DNA of 42,920 bases from Helcococcus sueciensis DSM 17243 (GTDB taxonomy: Bacteria; Bacillota; Clostridia; Tissierellales; Peptoniphilaceae). The DNA is taken from positions 1-42,920 of the forward strand of contig NZ_AUHK01000018.1 in NCBI RefSeq assembly GCF_000423145.1. The letters run 5' to 3'. The position numbers were made by a program, and so were the translations under genes. The notes below the pieces were generated by a model. That model saw only the letters and a program-made list of their open reading frames with translations. It searched no databases and had not been told where the DNA came from. Below are positions 27,521 through 35,275 of this stretch, in pieces (the stretch's first letter is position 1; each line of letters begins with the position of its first letter).

Positions 27521-27604
27521 ATAGAAAGTATATAAAAAAGAGAGGCTTATTGTATAGAGGACAAATGGGGACTTTTAATGTAGAAAAGATACCACTTAAA
27601 TACC

Positions 27605-28012
27605 ATTTCTGAAAAATGAAAAATATTTTTAAAAATACCGAAGGAAAATAACGATTTTTCTGAGAATAGAAATAAAATTAGCTAAAAACCGAAAAAAAGA
27701 GCCGGATTGTTAACAAAACGTAACAAACAGGCTCTTTTTTAAGTGCTAAGCTCCATTTCTAAGTATATTTTCGGCAAATTTAATAATAAATCTTAAAAAA
27801 CTGAAAAACAGCCAAATTTCTTCTGAGAAATTAAAAATAAATCTAAAAAAACTGAAAAACGGCAAAATTCCTTCTGAGAAATTAAAAATAAATCTAAAAA
27901 AACCGAAAACGGCAAAATTCCTTCTGAGAAATTAAAAATAAATCTAAAAAAACCGAAAACGCAAAATTCCTTCTGAGACTGCAACAATCCTTCTGAGAAA
28001 TGAAAAATTAAA
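27605..28012. repeat. Degenerate repeat array, unit about 50 bp
   Basis: The heptamer TTCTGAG recurs at 27658, 27821, 27872, 27922, 27971 and 27991. The copies at 27821-27971 are spaced 51, 50 and 49 bases. Each is followed by AAATTAAAAATAAATCTAAA and then CCGAAAACGGCAAAATTCC or close to it. The terminator at 27692 lies between the outer and inner copies. There are no unique spacers, so this is not a CRISPR. No gene is supported in the 27474-28080 gap; an open frame across the repeats is only their translation. Confidence 0.75.
27692..27740. terminator. Bidirectional terminator downstream of nadE
   Basis: AAAAAAGAGCC (27693-27703) pairs with GGCTCTTTTTT (27730-27740). T/A runs on both sides allow it to end nadE transcripts and any transcripts leaving cutC. 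Confidence 0.75.
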
Positions 28013-28080
28013 CTGAAAAAACCGAAAATGCGAATTGTAAACAAAAAACCTATCTATTCCTTATTTTACAAGCTCGACTA

Positions 28081-28806
28081 TTAGTTAAAATTATTTACAA
28101 ATGCTTTAATCTCATTTTCATCATTAATCAGCACTTTATTATCGTTATATACTCTATATGATACATTATTAAAACTAGTATTATCCTCTCTAAATCCTTT
28201 CATTGAACTATGTACAAATGTTACATCAGTGTAATTTATAAAATCTTTTAGATTTGAACTATTTAAACCTGCTCCTGCAATTATTTCTATATTATTACCA
28301 TAAATTTCAATTAAAGATTTTAAATTATCTTTCCCTTCAATAGCATTTTCATAAAGTCCAGAAGTTAATATAGCGTCAACACCTATTTCTATCAAAACTT
28401 CGATTGCTTTGTGCATATCATTTACATTATCAAAAGCTCTATGAAACACCATTTTTTTATTATTACTATGAATTATTCCGCAGAATTCTTTAGTTCTCTC
28501 TCTATTAATCGTATAATCAGAATTTAAAAAACCTACAGCTATTGCATCTACATCTTCTTTCATAAATATTTCTAAATCCTTTTTCATATTTTCATATTCA
28601 TCATCAGTATAGTTGAATCCACCAGGTCTTGGTCGAATCATAGCAGTTTTATTCCCATCAAATACTTCTGAAACTAATTTTATTAAACCTAGTGATGGAG
28701 TTATACCTCCAAGATTTAATGATGAATTGATTTCTACAGAATCCAAATTATATTTTTGAGCAAGTTTTGCTCCAGCAAAAGATTCTATACATAATTCAAT
28801 TTTCAT
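28081..28806 (-). CDS. cutC: CutC family protein
   Basis: A 241-residue TIM-barrel protein of the CutC family, once linked to copper tolerance but of uncertain biochemical role. Seen are ELCIESFAGAKLAQ, LNLGGITPSLGLI, MIRPRPGGFNYTDDE, FHRAFD and ILTSG, all typical of the family. The frame starts 30 bases earlier, but the ATG at 28806 (MKIELCIESF) follows GGAGAG and fits the family start. It overlaps the end of cca by 11 bases. It is not close to the copA operon, so a copper link is not supported by context. Confidence 0.9.
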   Translation of the reverse strand: MKIELCIESFAGAKLAQKYNLDSVEINSSLNLGGITPSLGLIKLVSEVFDGNKTAMIRPRPGGFNYTDDEYENMKKDLEIFMKEDVDAIAVGFLNSDYTINRERTKEFCGIIHSNNKKMVFHRAFDNVNDMHKAIEVLIEIGVDAILTSGLYENAIEGKDNLKSLIEIYGNNIEIIAGAGLNSSNLKDFINYTDVTFVHSSMKGFREDNTSFNNVSYRVYNDNKVLINDENEIKAFVNNFN

Positions 28807-30178
28807 TTTTACTCTCCAATTCTTTGTTATAAGCAATAATTTGTTTTAACGACTCATTTTTAGAAACACCAGCTATCCTATGTTTATCACGAAGTTCTAA
28901 TAATTTTCTAAATATAGGACCACTCTTTATTCCATTTTCAATTAAATCTTTACCTTCTACATAATCTCTTGACATATATTCATTGAATATTTCAAGTCTA
29001 TCATAAAGAAAGTCTTCACTATTTTCCTTTTCAACAAGCGAAATTCGTCCCCTATCATCTGCTATTGATAATAATATTAAATCATTTGGATCAATAGAAT
29101 CAAAAAATACTCTATTTGTAGATTTAATCTTCGATTTATCTCTTGCATACATATTTGGTTTCATATGAAGAAGAGTCATATTTATAACATATTTTACTAT
29201 AAATTTTTCATCAGTTAATCTTCTTAAAAAAGTTTTCGCAAGAGGAATTCCTTCTTCTTCGTGTTTGTAAGAATGAATTTTACCATTTTCAATGCTTGTT
29301 GCAGTATATTTACCAAAGTCATGACACAATAAGGCATACATAAATTCTTTTTTATAATTTACTCTATCAAGCAATTTAGATCCCTCATCTAGTACCATCA
29401 ATGTATGATTATATACATTTCCTTCTGCATGAAATTTTTGAGATTGATCAATTTCTTGTAAATGAAATAATTCTTTAAACCAATAATTAAGATGATTCAT
29501 TTTATCCATATATTTAAAAAATATAGATGGATTGCTTGAAAAAAGGCCTTTATTAACCTCTTCATAAACCCTTTCTTTTGAAAGATTTCTAATATCTATA
29601 TTTTTGCAAAGTTCAATAGTTTCTTTATCTATTTTATATCCAAATCTAGCTGCGAATTGACAAGCTCTTAAAACACGTAGTGGATCTTCCTGAAACTTTT
29701 CCCCATTGACAAATCTTAGAATTCCATTTTCGATATCTTCGATACCATTAAAATGATCAATATATTCTCCTGTAAGTATATCTTTCATTATTGAGTTTAT
29801 TGTAAAATCTCGTCTTTCACTAGATTTGTAAGTCCCTATAAACGGATCAACTTCTATATCAAAATCTGTGTGTTTTTCTCCACTTTTCGTTTCAATTCTT
29901 GGTAAAGCGATATCCAAATTATATTTTCGAATGGTATAGATACCAAATGATTTTCCTATTTCAAGTACATCACCAAATTCATTCAAAATTTTTTCAAGAT
30001 CATTTTTTTCAATACCATGAATTTCTATATCAATATCATTATCTATATTATTTGTTTGACCAAACTTTAATCGATATTCATCACGAACATGTCCTCCTAC
30101 AAAATAAGCTCGGCCTCCATTTATATTAACTTTTTTTGCTATTTTCTCAGCAATATCGAGAGATTTATCACTTTTCAT
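28796..30178 (-). CDS. cca: CCA tRNA nucleotidyltransferase with HD domain
   Basis: Adds or repairs the CCA 3' end of tRNAs. The 460-residue protein has the nucleotidyltransferase head (GGHVRDEYR with the metal aspartates in DNDIDIEIHG), the RRDFTINSI and DPLRVLRACQFAARFG motifs, and a C-terminal HD domain (LLCHDFGKYTA), as in bifunctional Firmicute enzymes. No Shine-Dalgarno sequence is visible before the ATG; TATAAT lies just four bases upstream, so the mRNA could be nearly leaderless. It is followed by cutC with a short overlap. Confidence 0.93.
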   Translation of the reverse strand: MKSDKSLDIAEKIAKKVNINGGRAYFVGGHVRDEYRLKFGQTNNIDNDIDIEIHGIEKNDLEKILNEFGDVLEIGKSFGIYTIRKYNLDIALPRIETKSGEKHTDFDIEVDPFIGTYKSSERRDFTINSIMKDILTGEYIDHFNGIEDIENGILRFVNGEKFQEDPLRVLRACQFAARFGYKIDKETIELCKNIDIRNLSKERVYEEVNKGLFSSNPSIFFKYMDKMNHLNYWFKELFHLQEIDQSQKFHAEGNVYNHTLMVLDEGSKLLDRVNYKKEFMYALLCHDFGKYTATSIENGKIHSYKHEEEGIPLAKTFLRRLTDEKFIVKYVINMTLLHMKPNMYARDKSKIKSTNRVFFDSIDPNDLILLSIADDRGRISLVEKENSEDFLYDRLEIFNEYMSRDYVEGKDLIENGIKSGPIFRKLLELRDKHRIAGVSKNESLKQIIAYNKELESKNEN

Positions 30179-30349
30179 ATATTTATTATATCATTAATCT
30201 TAATCGATAAAATTATAATCAATAGTCTATAATATATAATTAAATAAGTATTTCCTCTAAAATGCATTTTTCTAAATTAAGTGATATAATAAACTAGAAT
30301 TATTCTATATCATTTTTTATATTATGATGACTAATTTGGGATAATTTAC

Positions 30350-30378
30350 TTGATACACAATAATTATATAGTTATTAT
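30350..30378 (+). promoter_or_regulatory. Promoter of the lone EIIA gene
   Basis: TTGATA (30350-30355), 17-bp spacer, TATTAT (30373-30378), with AAGGAG before the ATG at 30413. Confidence 0.75.
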
Positions 30379-30412
30379 ACTTAAATTTAATATAAAATAA
30401 TAAGGAGAAAAC

Positions 30413-30853
30413 ATGGCAAATATTCTATTTGAAAAAGAAAATGTATTTTTAAACCAACAATTCTTATCTAAGGAAGAAGCAATTAAATTTGCTGGAAAAA
30501 AATTACAAGAAGCAGGATATGTAACAGAAGAATATACAGAATCTATGTTAAATCGTGAAGAGATTCTAACTACATACATCGACAATGAAATTGCTTTACC
30601 ACATGGTGATAGAGATTCTTCAAAATATACACTTAAAACAGGAGTTGTTTTTATACAAGCAAAAATTGGTGTAGATTTTGGAAATGATGATGTTGCTAAA
30701 TTAATATTTGCATCTGCAGGTATTGGAAACGATCATTTGAAAATACTTTCAAGTGTTGCAAAATTAAGCAAAGATTTAGAGTCAATAAATGAATTAAAGA
30801 AAACTGATGATTCTGAGATTGCTTACGACTTAATACAAAAATATATAAAATAA
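30413..30853 (+). CDS. PTS EIIA component, mannitol/fructose type
   Basis: A 146-residue phosphocarrier with the active histidine His64 in EIALPHGD and the MtlF/CmtB fold features (EEAIKFAGKKL, REEILTTYI, GVVFIQAKIGVDF). It stands alone: no EIIB, EIIC or mannitol dehydrogenase gene is adjacent, and it has its own promoter and terminator. It may serve an incomplete PTS encoded elsewhere, or act as a regulatory phosphorylation partner. Confidence 0.92.
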   Translation: MANILFEKENVFLNQQFLSKEEAIKFAGKKLQEAGYVTEEYTESMLNREEILTTYIDNEIALPHGDRDSSKYTLKTGVVFIQAKIGVDFGNDDVAKLIFASAGIGNDHLKILSSVAKLSKDLESINELKKTDDSEIAYDLIQKYIK

Positions 30854-30864
30854 TAAAATATTTT

Positions 30865-30892
30865 AAGGATGCTTATATAAGCATCCTTTTTT
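30865..30892 (+). terminator. Terminator after the EIIA gene
   Basis: AAGGATGCTTA (30865-30875) pairs with TAAGCATCCTT (30878-30888), followed by T residues to 30892. Confidence 0.85.
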
Positions 30893-30921
30893 AGTATATA
30901 TCTATTATTCATATTTAATAT

Positions 30922-30958
30922 AAAAAGGCATATTTGTATCTAACAAATATGCCTTTTT
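30922..30958 (-). terminator. Terminator after nagA
   Basis: A perfect 16-bp stem (30922-30937 with 30943-30958) with A and T tails on both sides, so it can act in either direction. It is placed 17 bases after the nagA stop. Confidence 0.85.
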
Positions 30959-30974
30959 AATTCAATATATAATT

Positions 30975-32111
30975 TTAAGCTTGATATCTCAATTCACCAT
31001 CTAAATAAGTTCTTTCTAGATTCAATTGTTCATCAAGCACAATGAAGTCTGCGTCTCTACCTTCTAATAATACACCGCATTTATCATCAATTCCTACAGA
31101 TTTAGCTGCGTGATAAGAAGCCATATCTATAGCTTGTTTAACAGTTGCAATATTCCAATCATGAACATTTTTAACCGCAGTCTTCAAATCTAAAATCGAA
31201 CCAGCAAGTGCACCTGATTCTAATCTTGCTGTACCATCTTTAACTATTACTGGGAATTCTCCCAGTCTAGACATACCGTCACCTAATCCACCTGCTCTCA
31301 TACAGTCAGTAATTAATAATATCTTATCATGTCCTTTAACCTTCATTGCAATACCTGCTGATACTGGATGTACATGATGTCCATCACAAATTAGTTCAGC
31401 ATATGCGTCACTATACATTGCAGCTCCTACCATACCAGGTTCTCTATGGTGAAGTCCTCTCATACCATTGTATAAATGTATAAATATATTAGCCCCCGCA
31501 TTTACAGCGTTGATTGCTTCATCATAAGTAGCATTACTATGTGCTAAAGCTACATATATTCCCATTTTTTTCGCAGCTCTTATAAATTCTATTACTCCTT
31601 GTCTTTCTGGTGCAATAGCGATTTTTTTAATAATTCCACCAGATAAATCTTGCCATTTTTTTAATTGTTCAATTGAAGGATCTGACATATATGAAGGATT
31701 TTGAGCTCCTTTATATTTTTCTGTAAAATATGGTCCTTCCATAAATATACCTTGGACTTTTGCCCCTTTTACATCTTTATATTCTTTACCTATCAATTCA
31801 ACCGCATTTTCTAGGTTTTCAGTAGAAGAAGTTAATGTCGTTGGTAAAAATGATGTTACACCCATTTCTAACATTCCTACAGACATTGTATTCAGAGCTC
31901 CAACTTCACAGTCTGTAACATCTGCTCCTTTATATCCGTGAACATGCGTGTCTACTAAACCTGGTGCAATATACTTATCACCTAGATCTTCATATTCACC
32001 ATCATATTCAGATAGAAATTCAACAATTTTACCATTTTCTACAAGCATAAAACTATTTTCTAAAACACTTTCTTTAGTAAATATTTTTTTAGCTTTATAA
32101 TACTTTTTCAT
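30975..32111 (-). CDS. nagA: N-acetylglucosamine-6-phosphate deacetylase
   Basis: Removes acetate from N-acetylglucosamine-6-phosphate, feeding amino sugars from host glycans or cell-wall turnover into glycolysis. The 378-residue amidohydrolase has the metal motif DTHVHGYKGADV, the substrate segment HLYNGMRGLHHREPG, DGHHVHP and TDCMRAGG. Its ATG overlaps the stop of the upstream marR gene (TAATG) with a G-rich ribosome site. No nagB is nearby. Confidence 0.96.
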   Translation of the reverse strand: MKKYYKAKKIFTKESVLENSFMLVENGKIVEFLSEYDGEYEDLGDKYIAPGLVDTHVHGYKGADVTDCEVGALNTMSVGMLEMGVTSFLPTTLTSSTENLENAVELIGKEYKDVKGAKVQGIFMEGPYFTEKYKGAQNPSYMSDPSIEQLKKWQDLSGGIIKKIAIAPERQGVIEFIRAAKKMGIYVALAHSNATYDEAINAVNAGANIFIHLYNGMRGLHHREPGMVGAAMYSDAYAELICDGHHVHPVSAGIAMKVKGHDKILLITDCMRAGGLGDGMSRLGEFPVIVKDGTARLESGALAGSILDLKTAVKNVHDWNIATVKQAIDMASYHAAKSVGIDDKCGVLLEGRDADFIVLDEQLNLERTYLDGELRYQA

Positions 32112-32554
32112 TACTCCCCCCTATTATTTTGTATATTCTTTACTACTGTTTCAAAACTATTTATAACATTATTAACTTCTTCTTCTCCTATCAAATCAAT
32201 AATATTATCTGCAATTTTAAGACTTCTCTCATGTTCTTTTTCATAAATTGCTCTACCTTTTTTAGTAAGTTTTATCTCAACCACTCTTTTATCAATCACA
32301 TTTTGATTTTTTGTAATTAAATCTTTTTTCTCAAGTTTTAATAAAATAGCATTTATTTGCGACTTTAATAAATTCATCTTTTTAGATAATTCTGTCGTAG
32401 TCACATAATTTTCACCATTATATTCAGCATTGATTATATAATTAATTACTATAATCTCATTAAATGATAACTCCAGTAGAATTCTATTTTCTCTCAATTC
32501 CATATTTAAATCAACCCATGAGTTTATAAATCTTTCTTGCAAATTCTTTTTCAT
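32111..32554 (-). CDS. MarR-family transcriptional regulator
   Basis: A 147-residue winged-helix protein with N- and C-terminal dimer helices. The recognition helix is near TTTELSKKMNLLKSQINAILLKLEKKDLI, followed by the wing DKRVVEIKLTKKG. No ribosome site lies close upstream; translation probably depends on coupling to the degV stop just ahead. The operon degV-marR-nagA is odd for a MarR protein. Its target cannot be told from the sequence. Confidence 0.88.
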   Translation of the reverse strand: MKKNLQERFINSWVDLNMELRENRILLELSFNEIIVINYIINAEYNGENYVTTTELSKKMNLLKSQINAILLKLEKKDLITKNQNVIDKRVVEIKLTKKGRAIYEKEHERSLKIADNIIDLIGEEEVNNVINSFETVVKNIQNNRGE

Positions 32555-32556
32555 AG

Positions 32557-33384
32557 TTAATAATAAGCTACTACTACACCTCCTGGACCTGCATGAGTCC
32601 CTATTGTAGTACCAAGTTGAATTATATTTACTTGTTGCTTATCAACTCCTTTCATATTCTCTATAAACAGTTCTAAATTAGTCTTATCTAATCCACTATA
32701 TCCAAAATAAATTCTATCTATATCTTTACCTTCTATATCAATATATTCATATAATTTATTAAAACCCTTTTTAATTCCTCGAGATTTGTCAATCATTTCT
32801 ACTTTTCCATCAACAACACTAAGAATAGGTTTAATAGAAAATAGTCCTCCTATAAGACTTTGAACTGATGAAACTCTTCCACCCCTTTTTAAATATTCTA
32901 AGGTATCTAAAATTCCATATACTTTTATTTCGTTTTTAATAGTATTCAATTTATTGACGATTTGATCAAATTCTAATCCTTCATCTATCATATCTTTAGC
33001 TATATCAATAAGTATTCTTTCACCTATAGTAGCATTTCTACTATCTATAACCTCTATTGAATCCTTATATTTTTCTCTTGCAAGCATCGCACTTTGATAA
33101 GTACCAGAAACTTCACTACTAATAGTAATACAAATTCCTTTATCACCATTTTCTACAATATTCTTAAATACCTCTTCATAGTCATGCGGTGATGGTTGGC
33201 TCGTTGAAGGTTTAGCACCTTTATTAATTAAATAGTCAAAAAAATCATTCTTTGTTAATTCAATACCATCTCTATAACTTTTATCTTCTAAATTTAAAAT
33301 CAAAGGTATAAAATCTAAACCCTTTTTATTAGCTTCATCAAGCGTGTATTCACTTGCTGAATCAATTATTAATCTAATTGTCAT
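32557..33384 (-). CDS. DegV family fatty-acid-binding protein
   Basis: A 275-residue member of the DegV (FakB) family. These proteins bind single fatty acids and present them to the kinase FakA. Typical stretches: LIIDSASEYT, STSQPSPHDY, ISSEVSGTYQSA, IDSRNATIG, LEYLKRGGRVS, GTHAGPGGVVVAYY. It starts the degV-marR-nagA operon under a strong promoter, with AAGGAG. FakA is not in the window. The fatty acid preference is unknown. Confidence 0.92.
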   Translation of the reverse strand: MTIRLIIDSASEYTLDEANKKGLDFIPLILNLEDKSYRDGIELTKNDFFDYLINKGAKPSTSQPSPHDYEEVFKNIVENGDKGICITISSEVSGTYQSAMLAREKYKDSIEVIDSRNATIGERILIDIAKDMIDEGLEFDQIVNKLNTIKNEIKVYGILDTLEYLKRGGRVSSVQSLIGGLFSIKPILSVVDGKVEMIDKSRGIKKGFNKLYEYIDIEGKDIDRIYFGYSGLDKTNLELFIENMKGVDKQQVNIIQLGTTIGTHAGPGGVVVAYY

Positions 33385-33430
33385 ATAAAGCTCCTTTATT
33401 GTTTATATTATGAACTATATTCATTCTATA

Positions 33431-33459
33431 AATATATATTAAGATCTTTTATATGTCAA
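33431..33459 (-). promoter_or_regulatory. Promoter of degV-marR-nagA
   Basis: Minus strand: consensus -35 TTGACA (33459-33454), 17-bp spacer, -10 TATATT (33436-33431). Confidence 0.8.
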
Positions 33460-33470
33460 TTTTCAATTTT

Positions 33471-33968
33471 CTATTCTTTTTCAATATCATTGATTATAAG
33501 ATTTACTATTTCGTCCTTAGATATTTCTTGTGTTATTATCTTTTCAGAAATAAATCCTATAAAATCTCTTTCGCTCCACCATCTTTTCATTTCTTCTTCT
33601 CCAAACTCTGATCTTTTCCATCTAGTTTGATGTCTTCTCAAAGTTTCTTCAAAAGGCAAATCAAAATAATAAGCGTAAATATTATCTCCGTACATCTCTT
33701 TGGCAAGCTTAAGAAGTTCTTCATATTTTTCTTTTCTAAAAATCCCATCCATTATGGTGACCTTATTATTTTCATGTCCAAATTTTAATAAATGTATAAA
33801 TAAAGGTAAAGCTTCTTGATCTTCACCTTCTAAAGCTAAAATCATATCTCTTGAAACATTATCCTGAGATATCATTAATGTATGAAGTCCAAAATACCTC
33901 TGTAACTCTTTTGCTACCGTCGACTTTCCACTTCCTGAGTTTCCACGTAAAATTATTAATTTATTCAT
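33471..33968 (-). CDS. P-loop kinase, AAA_33-like
   Basis: A 165-residue small nucleotide-binding protein with Walker A GNSGSGKST at the N terminus, ISQDNVSRD and a lid-like stretch EETLRRHQTRW. It resembles the uridine kinase/zeta-toxin-like group of P-loop phosphotransferases. The substrate is unknown, and no antitoxin partner is adjacent, so a toxin role is not supported. The frame could start at 34004, but GGAG precedes the ATG at 33968 (MNKLIILRGN), so that start is chosen. Confidence 0.85.
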   Translation of the reverse strand: MNKLIILRGNSGSGKSTVAKELQRYFGLHTLMISQDNVSRDMILALEGEDQEALPLFIHLLKFGHENNKVTIMDGIFRKEKYEELLKLAKEMYGDNIYAYYFDLPFEETLRRHQTRWKRSEFGEEEMKRWWSERDFIGFISEKIITQEISKDEIVNLIINDIEKE

Positions 33969-33989
33969 AACTACTCCACTTTTGATATT

Positions 33990-33998
33990 ATTATAACA
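33990..33998 (-). promoter_or_regulatory. Extended -10 promoter of the P-loop kinase gene
   Basis: Minus strand TGTTATAAT: a TG-extended -10 (TATAAT at 33995-33990) with only a weak -35 (TTAAAA). Confidence 0.5.
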
Positions 33999-34152
33999 CA
34001 TCAAGATATAATTTTAATAAAAAATATATATTATTTTTAATTACTAATATATTTATTTATAAATGTTAAATTTTTGATACATTTTACATTTCACATATAA
34101 TTCCCTTAGAAATTATTTAATTTTAGATATATTAGTTCTACCATTACATAAC

Positions 34153-34180
34153 AAAAAAATTGCTTATTTCTAAGCAATTT
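34153..34180 (-). terminator. Terminator after the HPr gene
   Basis: AAATTGCTTA (34157-34166) pairs with TAAGCAATTT (34171-34180), followed by seven T on the minus strand. The stem overlaps the HPr stop codon. The gap 34005-34152 is AT-rich with nothing else recognisable. Confidence 0.8.
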
Positions 34181-34433
34181 AAAGTCTTTTTATTAAATCA
34201 ACTAAGGCGTTAACTGCCTCTTCTTCATCTTCTCCTTCTGCTCGTATAGTTATTTCTGCACCTTTACCCGCACTCATACTTAATACGCTCATTATGGATT
34301 TTCCATTATAAACTTTATCGTCTTTAATCACGTCTATATGTGATGAATATTTAATCGCTTCTTGTATAAAAAGAGACGCAGGTCTAGCATGTAAACCTAT
34401 TTCATTTGAAATCACTACTTTTAACGCGAACAT
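34179..34433 (-). CDS. ptsH: HPr phosphocarrier protein
   Basis: An 84-residue general PTS protein that takes phosphate from enzyme I and gives it to all EIIA proteins, including the two in this window. The phosphorylated His15 is in GLHARPAS, and the regulatory Ser46 is in NGKSIMSV, so HPr kinase and catabolite control are expected. The first in-frame start is a GTG at 34439 that overlaps the ribosome site; the ATG at 34433 after GGAGG is the true start. No ptsI is adjacent. Confidence 0.95.
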   Translation of the reverse strand: MFALKVVISNEIGLHARPASLFIQEAIKYSSHIDVIKDDKVYNGKSIMSVLSMSAGKGAEITIRAEGEDEEEAVNALVDLIKRL

Positions 34434-34514
34434 ATACACCTCCTGAATAATCTATAATATTTTATCTTTAAGTTTTGAAAACATTTTCATAATACATTTA
34501 TTCTAGACTATTCT

Positions 34515-34547
34515 ATAAAAAAAATCAACCTATAATGTAGGTTGATT
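34515..34547 (-). terminator. Terminator after the GNAT gene
   Basis: AATCAACCTA (34523-34532) pairs with TAGGTTGATT (34538-34547), followed by a run of T on the minus strand. Confidence 0.82.
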
Positions 34548-34564
34548 CTTAAATTTTACATTTA

Positions 34565-34837
34565 TTATGCCAATAAATCTTCATACTCTTCATGCTTTTG
34601 AAAATAATCAACTACATAAGGACATATAGGCACAATTTTTCTGTTTTCTTCTTTTGCGAACTCTACTACTCTTTCTACCAATGTAGCTGCTATTCCTTGT
34701 CCTCTCAATTCAGGATCAACAACAGTATGTGTAATTACTATTTCGTTATCTTTCCCATCTTCAAAACTTATAAAAGCTTTTGGGTTATCCTTATTTTCTC
34801 CAATATAAAATATATAATCATCTCTTTTAATATCCAT
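34565..34837 (-). CDS. Small GNAT-type N-acetyltransferase
   Basis: A 90-residue protein of the short YjdJ/NATD1-like GNAT group. The acetyl-CoA pyrophosphate loop is ELRGQGIAATLV and the C-terminal part IVPICPYVVDYFQKHEEYEDLL is typical of this small family. The target is unknown. AAGGAG precedes the ATG. Confidence 0.88.
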   Translation of the reverse strand: MDIKRDDYIFYIGENKDNPKAFISFEDGKDNEIVITHTVVDPELRGQGIAATLVERVVEFAKEENRKIVPICPYVVDYFQKHEEYEDLLA

Positions 34838-34912
34838 TTTATTCTCCTTCTTAATTTAATATTTTTATTTATTTAGTTAAATAAACTAGTTTTGATTCTA
34901 ATAATTAAAAAA

Positions 34913-35164
34913 TTATTGCAATATTAATAATAAAATAATACCTGGTATTCCAAAAAATCCTGCTACTATTGAATTAAGTGCATTAACTTCAACTTGTAGA
35001 CCAAATATTCCACCTACTAGATTGAAAACAAATAATAATACTAGTCCTACAATTCCATTCCATAATAATGTCATCAATGTTTTTGTAGAAACTGATAAAA
35101 GTTTTAATATTCCCCATAATATAAATATGGCTAATATACCAGTTAATATGCCTAAACCTTCCAT
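34913..35164 (-). CDS. BofA-like membrane protein
   Basis: An 83-residue protein with three hydrophobic segments. The C-terminal two-thirds (LVLLFVFNLVGGIFGLQVEVNALNS and GFFGIPGIILLL) match the pro-sigma-K processing inhibitor BofA family. In Bacillus, BofA holds back the SpoIVFB protease during sporulation. The likely host does not sporulate, so here it probably has a different or residual role. AGGAGG precedes the ATG. Confidence 0.82.
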   Translation of the reverse strand: MEGLGILTGILAIFILWGILKLLSVSTKTLMTLLWNGIVGLVLLFVFNLVGGIFGLQVEVNALNSIVAGFFGIPGIILLLILQ

Positions 35165-35176
35165 ACATCCTCCTAT

Positions 35177-35204
35177 TTTATAGTCTATTAATACCCAAGT
35201 TCAA
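35177..35204 (-). promoter_or_regulatory. Promoter of the BofA-like gene
   Basis: Minus strand: -35 TTGAAC (35204-35199), 16-bp spacer, -10 TATAAA (35182-35177). Confidence 0.6.
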
Positions 35205-35247
35205 AAATAAACTAACATCTAAATTCTAATTTTATGATTATTATTTA

Positions 35248-35256
35248 TGATATAAT
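35248..35256 (+). promoter_or_regulatory. Extended -10 promoter of the 562-residue protein
   Basis: TGATATAAT, a TG-extended perfect -10 ending at 35256, with no good -35, followed by AGGAGG before the ATG at 35276. Confidence 0.55.
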
Positions 35257-35275
35257 CAAATAAAAAGGAGGCTAT

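Noticed and set aside
27605-28012. Possible CRISPR array
   Set aside because: Units are contiguous and degenerate, with no unique spacers of constant length and no cas genes.
27793-28044. Minus-strand open frame of 83 codons with repeated FSVFLDLFLISQKEF-like units
   Set aside because: It is the translation of the 50-bp DNA repeat array, with very biased Phe/Leu content and no convincing start signals.
33471-33968. Zeta-toxin of a toxin-antitoxin pair
   Set aside because: The P-loop fold is similar, but no antitoxin gene is adjacent and the gene has its own promoter.
34434-34439. HPr start at the upstream GTG
   Set aside because: It overlaps the ribosome site; the ATG at 34433 has correct spacing and places the active histidine at position 15.
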